DNA from: Erythrophleum ivorense
Taxonomy: Eukaryota; Streptophyta; Magnoliopsida; Fabales; Fabaceae
NCBI GenBank assembly: GCA_026724425.1
Contig: JAIUCV010000001.1
Span: forward strand, 19,978,436-20,042,435
Direction of reading: 5' to 3'
Length of the DNA: 64,000 nt
The notes under the pieces are model-generated. The model saw only the letters and a program-made list of their open reading frames with translations. It was not told the origin of the DNA and searched no databases. The translations under genes were made by a program, and so were the position numbers. The first letter of the stretch is position 1; each line of letters begins with the position of its first letter. Of the stretch, positions 51,363 to 60,639 are shown piece by piece.

Positions 51363-52330
51363 AAACTCAATGTACAGTCCTGACATGAAATGTTGAATCG
51401 CAACCATCTACCTAGGTAGCATAGCATACGAGCTCTCCCTATTACTAAAGTTAATTACAGCAACTTTGTATTTTACTTTCTAGGCTTTTTTGTATGACAG
51501 TTTATAACCAAACAAGTTCTTTATCTATTCAATGATTTATTTAATTCAAACATCAAGCATCTCAGTCACCATACCCACAATAAATGATGATGTAACGTTG
51601 GAATCTAATTTTAAGTGATCTTACAATAAGGTTGCAGATAGACAAGTAGTTGAACTACCATATTTTATTATTTGCCAGTGTAATCTCTTCCCTTTACCTT
51701 TTTTGTCTACCTTCACCTGCCATATGTAACCATCCCTATAATTAACATACTAACATTCTTTGTATTTTTCAAATGTCAAGTATTTTTTAAAGGTGTGATG
51801 TACTTTCATAGAGTATAGTTTAATAGCATAGTGTAGTGCCTTTTCGCTTGGATACTACAATCTAATATACAATTGCATGCTAGAATTCATGTTATCCCTA
51901 ACATCCTTAAATCTACCTCCACTAGTTAAGGCCATATTAATTTGGGAGAAAAAAGTAGCAATGGGGTTTACATATTAAGACATTGGTCCAACATCAATGG
52001 CATCTGCTAGTTCCTCTCTACACACATTATCATTATCATCATCATTTTCAAATTCATCATCGTCATTATCATTCTTATCATCATTCTCCTCACCATCATT
52101 ATAATTAGGGTCAAGTTTAGTGTCGTATTAATCTTCATTTTCAAAATCTTTCAAAACATTATCTTTAGAGCCATTCAATGAAGGAAGTTCAATAAAGCAA
52201 AGTGCTAGGTAGGAGGAACTTAGCTGCAAACTAGGCTACATTGGTATAATGTGATATTGTTGCAAATAGGTTGATTGAATTTCTAGACTCACCTATGAGT
52301 TAACAAGTGATGTGTTTGTATATAACTCAA
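51363..52330 (-). pseudogene. MuDR transposase remnant, N-terminal part
   Basis: The minus strand encodes an acidic stretch (NYNDGEENDDKNDNDDD near 52020-52115). The MuDR N-terminal domain YPSEKALHYAIKLYSMK with FKKYLTFEKYKECYVNYRDG follows, then a YIWQVKVDKKGKGRDYTGK block and a YKLSYKKA.KVKYK helix before the insertion site. Frames are broken. The family role is cut-and-paste transposition. Confidence 0.7.
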
Positions 52331-52849
52331 TCGCATTCAACTGGCTTGAGAAACATGAGTGAGCTTGCTACGTCCTTTGAGCATTAAAATAATTTTTTAG
52401 AAGAATCAATTGGTATCATGTGAGATTTAGTGACACTAGGAGTCTATATATCAAATTAGAGACAACTTGATTAAGGGGATGTTGTAGCTTTTGATTCACT
52501 ACATCTTTCAATTAATCTAAAGTGATGTTGATGCTAACTGTTGCATATTTGGATATGGCGCACTTAAATATTATGCCTTAAGCACTTTCAAAAATTCTTT
52601 TGTTTGCATAAATGTAAACAAGCACATTTCTTCTAACAATTTGATTTCCTATATTCAAAGCTTTGTTTAGTAATCAAGCTCATATAAATACCTTATTTTA
52701 TTGCACTTTTCTTAATCATAAGATAAAGACTTTTTTTGGGGAAACTTCTACCATAATTAATATTTATTATTTTTACTTTATTTTTCATGCTATTTGTCAA
52801 TCTATTTTTGTTTTTTTTTAACAATTGGTATAAAATAATTTTCAAGATG

Positions 52850-53990
52850 CCCCATTTAGAAATATTTTGGTCTTTTAAATTTATGCTATTTTCATAACTA
52901 TTTTCTTGTATTTTCCTACACTCCTAAATATTTCCTTACATTTTCCTACACCCCTATTTATAATTTTTTTAATTTACATAATTTTTCATTATTTGGATAT
53001 TTTTAAATTTGCCCACCCTAATTAATTAATTTCTAAAATATCTTCATTTCTAAAATAGTAATTTTCCCCATAATCATATTTATAATTTTTTTCTCCATAA
53101 TTATGTTAGATGTTTAAAATCTTTTTTTTTTTAATTTTACATATTTTTTCCATTTATCCTAATTTTTTAATATAATTATTTTTCCTAGAATTTTTTTCCC
53201 TTTCTTTAAGATATTTTTGAATTATTTCTACACTAGTATTTTTTCCCATAATCCTAATTATAACTTTTTATTTAGATAACTATTTTAGAAGTTTAAAGTT
53301 ATTCTTTTCTTTTACAAAATTTCATTTCATTTATCCTAATTTCATAAATATAATATTTTTTTTATAATCATTTATCATTTTTTCTATGTTTTTGAATTTG
53401 TTCACCATAGTTAAATTTTTACTCTTTTTATCTAATTATTTGTAAAATATTCTCATTTCTACATTAGTGTTTTTTTAATCCTAATTATAATTTTCTTATT
53501 ATCATAATTATTTCAAAAGTTTAAAAGCTTTTTTTTTGGTGTACAAAATTTCTTTTTCATTTGTCCTAATGTCTTAAATATAATTATTCTTTCATATAAT
53601 CTTTTTATTTTTTTTTGGATATTTCTGAATTTTTTTACCATAATTACTTATTTACTATTTTCTTAAAATTATTTATAAAATATCCATATTTATTTCTTAA
53701 ATTTAATTATTTCTCCTATAATTTTTACATTTTCCTATAATCCTTACTAATTTTTCCTATTTTTATTTAATTATTTATAAATTATCCTCATTTCTACATT
53801 AATAATATTTTTTGTTGCCCTATTTGCATTTTCTTTATTTACGTTATTATTTCATACGTTTAAAAGCTTTTTTTTTTGTTTTTCAACATTTTTTCCCATT
53901 TATCCTAATTTCTTAGATATACTTATTTTTCTCTATAATTCTTTTTGCATCTTTAGGCTATTTCCGGCATTTTTACCTTAAGAATTTTTT
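52850..53990. repeat. T-rich degenerate tandem-like repeat
   Basis: A landmark of GTTTAAAAGCTTTTTTTT followed by CATTTATCCTAATTTC-type text recurs at about 53112, 53291, 53519 and 53858, with TTCTACATTAGT- and CCTAATTATAA-type blocks between. Spacing (179, 228, 339) is irregular, so the array is old or built by insertions. The plus strand is strongly T-biased. No coding. Confidence 0.6.
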
Positions 53991-54649
53991 TCCTTCTTGC
54001 AATTTTTTATGTCTTGTTTTTTTTTTTTCACTCACAAAATACTTATTTCTTCTTCCATGCATTTCTTAAAATCATAACAATAAAAAAAGCAATAAATGAT
54101 TCAAAAGTTTCCATACATTTCCAACCGGCTCCAATTTTGTTTACGTTATACAAAATCATGACAACAAAAAAGCAGTAAATGGTTCGAAGGCTTCCATACA
54201 AAATATTTATCCCTTCTGCTATACATTTTCTAACAAGAGAATTTTGTTTACATTATATAAAATAAAATAAAAAAGATAAATAAAAGAAAAATTATATATT
54301 AAATAATGTTTACCTTAAAAAAATTCTTTCGTTGGCTTTTTTTTAGTTTTCACCACTTAACTTCTCAGCTTAGTTCACTAAAAAAGAAGCGAAATGTTAA
54401 AAAGAAAATTACTAAATGAGACATTGTTAGGGGGCAAATGAAGAAGATAAAGAAGAACAAAAAAAAAGAAGAGAAGGTAGTGGGTCAGCTTCACGATTTT
54501 AACTAAAGCAATTTGCAAATAGTTTGAATTGCCATTTGGAAATGCGATGAAAAAGCACATTTGTATAAAAGTACCAAATTTTTGTTTCGAGTAAAACGTC
54601 ATTTCGGGAGAGTTATCACATTTCCAAACACAATAGAAAGTTGCTTTAT

Positions 54650-55369
54650 GTTATAACCAATCTTAAAAAAATCGGACCGGACCGGCCGGTTCGACCAGGA
54701 ACCGGTCCCTGGTCCGGTCCGGTTGGCTCAAAAAATCGGCTGGCTCAAAAATCGGTCAAGAACCGGTCAAACCAGTCAAGAACCGGTCAAAACCGGCCAA
54801 AACCGGTTTGAACCGGTCCGTACCTATTTTCTTTTTTTTTTTTTTAATTTTTTTTATATAACAAAATAATTTATCCTAAATAATTTTAACAAATTAAAAA
54901 TAAAAAGAAATAAAAAAGGAGGAGAGAGTTGAAATATATATATATTAAAAAAATAGAGAATATCAAAGAAGTATAATATGAATACTTTATTATTTTTTTA
55001 TATTTGATCTCTATTATGTTTATATTCAATTTCCTAATAACATTTCTTTTAAATATAAATGTATTTAGCCAAAATTATTATTTATTTTTTATTTTTTTAT
55101 GTTTTAATAATAAGTAGAATTTTAATATAATTAAAAAACTCTAAAATAATTTTTATAATATCTTAAGAAATATTAAATTAATAATCAAATGGTTAAAATT
55201 TATTAACATTTATTTTTTATATTCACATTTTAATATATAAAAATTTTAAAAAATATAATTAATTATGACCGGTTCGACTACGGTCCGACCACGGTTGGAC
55301 CAATGAACCGTGAACCAGTGTTTTCACCGGTTCAATGACCGGTCCGATTTTAAAAACATTGGTTATAAC
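54650..55369. mobile_element. Non-autonomous hAT element with CCGGTT-rich ends and 8-bp target duplication
   Basis: The element 54658-55361 (704 bp) starts CAATCTTAAAAAAATCGG and ends CCGATTTTAAAAACATTG, so the ends are inverted repeats. It is flanked on both sides by the 8-bp GTTATAAC (54650-54657 and 55362-55369). An 8-bp duplication is diagnostic of the hAT superfamily. Subterminal regions are full of ACCGGT/CCGGTT motifs. The middle is AT-rich and non-coding. Confidence 0.85.
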
Positions 55370-56238
55370 ATAATCAGAAGGCCATATTGATCAATTTGTA
55401 ATTCAATATTATCTCATTCATTTTTTTTCAATCAATCATATTCTACAAAATTTTGCCACAACCAATTACAGTGTGCCACGTGAATCATCATTCAAAATTT
55501 TAACCATTACTTTTTGATGTGACCGGTCACAACTACACTACTATAGGTTAGGCTGAGCTTAGTTTGCAGTTATTGGAACTTCAAACACTAATAGTTTTGA
55601 GTTCATGCCAGCTGATTCTAAGTTTGTAGCAAATAAAGAACTCGAAATGGTTTACTTTGAGTTCTTTGTCAATAAATGTGAACTCGGAGGCAGTCATATC
55701 ATTTTGAGTTCATTGATTTTATTGCTCCTTGGTAAACACTTTTTACCCTATTGCTTTTTGCTCATAATTTTCCTTTTTGCATTATTTGTGCACCAAATAA
55801 CGAAATATGCGTCTAGTTCGGGTATGACAACATTTTTTTCTCGTATCTACGCAATCCAGTTTGGTTACATGCGATATAGATATAATACATTTATATAATA
55901 TATATTATATTTTTTAATTATTATTTTATCTATTAAATTATTATTTTAATTATTAAATTATTTTTAAAAATATAAAAATATAAAAATAATTTTTTATCTC
56001 ACCTATTTATTTTTTATATTTTTTTATATCACCTCACCAACACATGCCTTTAATCAGCAAATGGACTAGACCTTAGGAACTTATATTTTTCAGCATTTGA
56101 GAAGTAGTTATCAGTCGCATAATAAAGAAAGAAAACGAGAAAGAAAAAGAAAAAACCTATCCTCTTTGCTTTCCCCACCTCAATCTCAGTTGCTGTAGAA
56201 AAGCACGTTGGAGCTGCGAAGTAATTGCATAGTTTGCG
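55370..56238 (+). promoter_or_regulatory. Upstream region and leader of the mitoferrin-like gene
   Basis: AT-rich, with a TTATATTTTT candidate TATA box near 56081 and a purine-rich leader (GAAAGAAAACGAGAAAG) near 56126-56150, common in plant 5' UTRs. The transcription start is inferred, not seen. A low-complexity AAAATATAAAAATA run lies near 55967-55985. Confidence 0.4.
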
Positions 56239-57429
56239 ATGGAGGCCAAGATCTCAGCCTCTCTTGGCCTTTCATCTTCAAATCCCTGTGACACCTCAAC
56301 TCTTACCGACTTCACTGGCCTCTTAAACCACTTCAACACACTCACTCACGCCTCCAATGATACACACAGATTCAAATTTCGCAACTCACACATTCCCCAC
56401 CTTACATTTGCTTCAACCTCCATGGCCACTCAGACCCACACGATGCCTACATCCCCGAAATTTTTGAAACCCACTTCAAGAAACAGCCGCAAAGTTCAAA
56501 TCCTGATGAAGAATCTATCGGTCTTTGAACGAGCCCTTATCGGCGCAGCTGGCGGGGGCATCGCCGGTGCCTTCACCTATGTCTGCCTGCTCCCACTAGA
56601 CACGATCAAGACAAAGATGCAAACCAAAGGTGCGTCTGAGGTCTATAAGAATGCTATCGATGCCATTGTTAAGACCTTCCAAACGAAGGGGATTCTAGGG
56701 TTTTACCGCGGCGTTTCGGCGGTGATTGTTGGTTCCACCGCTTCCTCGGCGGTGTATTTTGGTACTTGTGAATTTGGAAAGTCGTTTTTGTCGAGATTTG
56801 AGAAATACCCTTCGGTTCTAATTCCACCAACGGCTGGGGCAATGGGCAATATTGTGTCGTCCGCAATAATGGTGCCGAAGGAGTTGATCACCCAGCGAAT
56901 GCAAGCTGGGGCTAAAGGAAGGTCTTGGGAGGTTCTGCTAAAAATTTTAGAGAAAGATGGTATATTGGGTCTGTATGCAGGGTACTCTGCTACTTTGCTG
57001 AGAAATTTGCCTGCTGGGGTTTTGAGTTATTCATCATTTGAGTATCTGAAAGCTGCAGTATTGCGTAGGACGAAAAAGAGTCATTTGAAGCCAATTCAGA
57101 GTGTCCTTTGTGGGGCATTGGCTGGGGCAATATCCGCTTCTCTCACTACACCACTGGATGTGGTTAAGACCAGACTGATGACCCAGGTTCATGGGGAGAC
57201 TATGAATAAAGTAGCTGCTGTTATGTACAGTGGGGTTTCAGCTACTGTGAAGCAAATTTTGAAGGAAGAAGGGTGGATTGGATTGACTAGCGGGATTGGT
57301 CCTCGAGTTCTTCATAGTGCTTGCTTTTCAGCATTGGGGTACTTTGCGTTTGAAACGGCGAGGCTTACGATACTGCACCAATATCTTAGGCAGAAGGAGT
57401 TAAGCGAAATATCTGTTACCCCTAGCTGA
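56239..57429 (+). CDS. MFL1: Mitoferrin-like carrier, chloroplast envelope (MITOFERRINLIKE1 type)
   Basis: Intact 396-residue mitochondrial-carrier-family protein in one exon. Three carrier repeats carry the signature PX[D/E]XX[K/R] after odd helices: PLDTIK at 119-124, PKELIT at 213-218 (Glu in place of Asp, no basic residue at the last position) and PLDVVK at 305-310. Conserved helix texts include GAAGGGIAGAFTY (102-114), GNIVSSAIMVP (203-213) and CGALAGAISASLTTP (291-305). Residues 1 to about 90 are rich in Ser/Thr and poor in acidic residues, as in a chloroplast transit peptide. The first ATG is chosen because MEAKISASLGL resembles the start of plant MITOFERRINLIKE1, and the next in-frame Met (62) would lose the transit peptide. 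The Arabidopsis relative is a chloroplast-envelope protein linked to iron supply. The transported substrate is inferred; S-adenosylmethionine carriers are the nearest alternative. Confidence 0.9.
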   Translation: MEAKISASLGLSSSNPCDTSTLTDFTGLLNHFNTLTHASNDTHRFKFRNSHIPHLTFASTSMATQTHTMPTSPKFLKPTSRNSRKVQILMKNLSVFERALIGAAGGGIAGAFTYVCLLPLDTIKTKMQTKGASEVYKNAIDAIVKTFQTKGILGFYRGVSAVIVGSTASSAVYFGTCEFGKSFLSRFEKYPSVLIPPTAGAMGNIVSSAIMVPKELITQRMQAGAKGRSWEVLLKILEKDGILGLYAGYSATLLRNLPAGVLSYSSFEYLKAAVLRRTKKSHLKPIQSVLCGALAGAISASLTTPLDVVKTRLMTQVHGETMNKVAAVMYSGVSATVKQILKEEGWIGLTSGIGPRVLHSACFSALGYFAFETARLTILHQYLRQKELSEISVTPS

Positions 57430-59200
57430 GTTTAACAGCATTTACGTTATCTTTAAGTTTCTTTTGTTTTATTTGCAAATGAGTTGTTTTTGTTTGACAT
57501 TTAAACAATTGGCATAAGGAATTTCAACCATAGTTGCTTCATTACATGTCTGGTTTATGGTTTTATCTAATAGACTCCGTCATGTTACTTCAAGTTTTCC
57601 ATATGTTTGAAATTTGTCATCGTGATTACATTCAAGGCGAGCTCACCAACTAGCAGCCTTAAGCAAAAGGTTTAGGATTGGCCACAAAAATTCGTATTTA
57701 AAGACTTATTTGGAATCGTTGTCATCAAGGTTGAATTCGTTTAAGCACTGGCTTGTTTATCATTCTTTGCTTCTCTCTCATATTCTTACATTTTCCAATT
57801 CAAACCATCTTGCTCATTTAAAACTATGGTATTTATATTCTTATATGGCAAATAGTCATCATATCTTCCTGATATGAAGATAACTCTTTCTTGTGCTATC
57901 CTTCCTTGTACTAGTACTTGATCTCATCTGAATTGTCTACTTCATAAACCATTTTGGTACATAAGCCAATGGATTTATAAGATCTCCCTAAATTAAAGGT
58001 TAAGAACTTCAACTTATATATAGACATTCCTGTTTTTTCAATTTTTTGACTTAAAAGGTTTTGTCTTTCCAAGTACGCTTGCTATCAGCAACTCAAATTT
58101 TAACAGAACTTCAATTCTGCAAATGGTACTTACGTGTTGTAACAGAACTTTGTTGTTTCCGTTTCGATTATTCTTAACTTGCGTGTGTCCCAAATTCTGC
58201 AAATCGTACTTCAGTCTCTTAATATTACATTGACTTCTCATTATTTATAGTGCCACATTGGCAAAATCTATATAAAGAATTCTTCTAAAAAATGAATGAC
58301 AGTTTGTAAACAGAGATTGCTGGTATTCACTTCTTAAAGTCCGACCATCTATCTATCTTTATTCAGCGGAATGACCATTTATTCTTTGGCTATTATGTCA
58401 TTGTAAGTTTGTAACACTTGACACAATTGGAAAATGAAGAGAAGGGGAAAAGTAAGACAAAAGCAGGGGCTTCTTAATATGCATGGTTGCATGAGGGAAA
58501 TCTGTTTGTTAGACTACATAAGATGAGACAGAATCTTAATTATAATGGTCGCTTCCCTTTCACCTTTTATCTCTAAAATGCAGTTAGTTTAATCGTATTC
58601 AGAGTAATAATGGATATTTTATTCTTATGCATGTTTCTGCTAACTCGTGTGATTGGGAGGATTCTCTATACACGTGAGCGATAGTCTCTTGGTTCCAAAT
58701 ATGCAGGCGGAAAACCAGTTGATTGAAGAATATCTCTATTATCCCTATATGATGAAACTTGATAATTCTTATGCTGATACAGGAAACCATTTGCAGTATT
58801 CTGAGGAATGGTTTTGAGAAGGCGTCACTAGAGGGAAAGGGATTTTTAGAAGTTAGAATATCTGCCCAATTTGATTATTGTCAAGCTCTAATGATTTGAG
58901 TAGAAAGAAAATGCTAGGAATGGATAGATATACAGTTATTTCTTATTTTAGTATACATTTTCAGCTCTAAAGCAATTTGTCTGCTAGTAGAAATGTTCTC
59001 TAGTTATTTCTGAATGAAAAAGTACAAATTCATCTGTTAGGAATTCTAGAATTTTGATGATATTGGGGTAAATTTTGGCAGATGTTACAATTAAGCAATG
59101 TGTATGCATTTTGTTTCAGCACAATTTCAATCCGTCTTGATTTCTGTTGGAATTGATAGTATACCAAAAGCATCCCTATCAAATTCTAAATTTCTTTTTC
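57430..59200. other. Downstream region of the carrier gene; mostly non-coding
   Basis: 3' UTR and intergenic DNA. I found no canonical AATAAA close to the stop. One small open frame at 58701-58817 is listed separately. Nothing else recognised. Confidence 0.45.
58701..58817 (+). other. Small ORF (38 residues), coding-like, unrecognised
   Basis: Reads MQAENQLIEEYLYYPYMMKL and then an acidic and aromatic tail ending EEWF. Composition is unlike the surrounding AT-rich noise, and TATGCAG just before the GCGGAA could be a splice acceptor. It may be a lone exon, a relic or chance. No family recognised. Confidence 0.25.
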
Positions 59201-59720
59201 TTCAAATTATGGTTACATAGACACAAAAGGCTCCTAGCCAATGTTGGCTTGCAATGTAAAAACCATGATTCCAGAATTTATAATTCCTTGATAAATGTCC
59301 ATGTTTTCCACATACCCAGCAAGAAATACATTGAAGTTTCATGGGTAGACTATTATTTTTCTTTAGGGTGGAATTATGTCTACCTTGGTAAGTGCTATTT
59401 CTAAACATTTTCTTTATCTTTTATAAAGGCTCTAATTGAATATCTTGCTTCAAATTCTGACCTTCAGGGCAAAGAAAATTTGGTAATTGTAGTATGTACT
59501 TTCTAACCTGACTTTTTGGGCTAGCATTTGAAACTCGTGTTTGCTCCATCACTAATTTGTTCTCTACCTTTTGATAGTGCAAAAAAATATTATCAGTATC
59601 ATATTTTTTCTTATAAAGCTTTTTAAATTTTATTTGCAATAGCATGTTTTCTCATAATAATCATAAAGCTGATCAGTAAAGTAATTAAGCAAATAATTAC
59701 AATTCTGCATGCACTCTCTT
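59200..59720 (-). pseudogene. Copia-like gag remnant with degenerate zinc knuckle
   Basis: Minus-strand reading contains CWVCGKHGHLSRNY, the CX2CX4HX4C gag knuckle with the final Cys read as Tyr. Upstream on the same strand (about 59645-59421) is KKKYDTDNIFLHYQKVENKL, a charged segment consistent with the region before the knuckle. No protease, integrase or reverse transcriptase is seen near it. Likely an orphan fragment of a copia-type retrotransposon. Confidence 0.5.
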
Positions 59721-59802
59721 TTGTTCATCGTTCATATAATCGTTAAGTCCTTTTTGGATTTTTTTTTCCACTAAAGACAAAATTTTCAATCAATAAAGCT
59801 TG

Positions 59803-60160
59803 AGAAAATTACATGAATCTCTTTTAATTTTGTTGAAATTACATAAATTTTTATTCTATTTTTAAATATACAATTTAATTTAATTATAAATTTTTAATTA
59901 AAATATTCTTAATTAATCTAAATATATAAATATGTATTATATTTAAACATGCACAAATAAAAAAAATTTGCCTATTTTTTTCATTAAATTTAATCCAAAA
60001 TATATGTATTTAGATTAATTGAGAATATTTTAATTAACAAAATTTAAAATTAGACTAAGATATAGCATAATTTTTTGTTTCAAGAGAGATTTATGTATAT
60101 TTTAAAAATAAATAGAAAATCTGTATAATTTTAGCTAAATAAAATTTATGTAATTCACTT
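59803..60160. mobile_element. MITE-like inverted-repeat element, copy 2
   Basis: Same family and orientation as 10079-10350. It shares AATTTAAAATTAGACTAA and TTTTTTGTTT in the inner part. Outer arms pair: AAATTACATAAATTTT and TTTTTAAATATACA on the left with TATATTTTAAAAATA and AAATTTATGTAATT on the right. No coding capacity. Confidence 0.65.
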
Positions 60161-60465
60161 ATGAGAATTTAGATCTTTCCAATTTTTTAAGAAATTGGTG
60201 GGTGTCAATTTAGATAAAATAAGACAATGTGCAGGACTCATACAAATTGTGAGGTTTATTATTCAAATGATCAATCACGCAGGATGTGTCTATTCTTCTA
60301 AAAAATTGAACACCAAAAAGTTGTGAGGATCTAAGTCTCTTATCGGTGTATCTGTATGAATCAATTCTTTTTGCTCTTGAACTTAAATTGCTTGACAAAA
60401 TTATAAAGGTCGACTAAGTACTCTTCATCTAACTTTTCCAATATCTTGTTCATGAAATTGCAAAG

Positions 60466-60636
60466 ATGGAACCTGGATATTCTATATCGTACGGAAGCAA
60501 AGTAAGGTGCCGGCCTCCTAGAACTCCATCTCTGTTAAATATTTCAAAGGAGAAGATAATCCGGTCAAGAATGGAATGGATAAGAGAGCCTGGGGGTGAT
60601 GATTACACTGGTTCTTACACTCCTCCAAAGACATGA
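60466..60636 (+). other. Small ORF (56 residues), coding-like, unrecognised
   Basis: Begins MEPGYSISYGSKVRCRPPRT and ends GGDDYTGSYTPPKT. The frame is open about ten codons further upstream. Base composition is clearly higher in GC than the flanks, and residue use (basic, proline and aspartate mixed) looks protein-like. AAAG before the ATG could be an acceptor or simply context. It could be an exon of an unlisted gene or a retrocopy fragment. No family recognised. Confidence 0.3.
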
Positions 60637-60639
60637 AGA

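Larger units (their letters stand above)
45780..52500 (-). mobile_element. Decayed Mutator-like element with MuDR transposase and plant mobile domain
   Basis: On the minus strand, in order, are an acidic N-terminal MuDR part (about 52330-51363), a foreign LTR-like insertion (51357-48814), the MuDR catalytic and C-terminal part (48808 to about 47480) and then a plant mobile domain region (about 47040-45790). The shared strand and close order suggest one two-gene element. I did not find its terminal inverted repeats or the usual 9-bp duplication, so the limits are approximate. Confidence 0.65.

Noticed and set aside
55605..55898. 97-residue hydrophobic frame upstream of the carrier gene
   Set aside because: AT-rich sequence readily gives Leu/Phe/Ile-rich frames; no start context or family resemblance.
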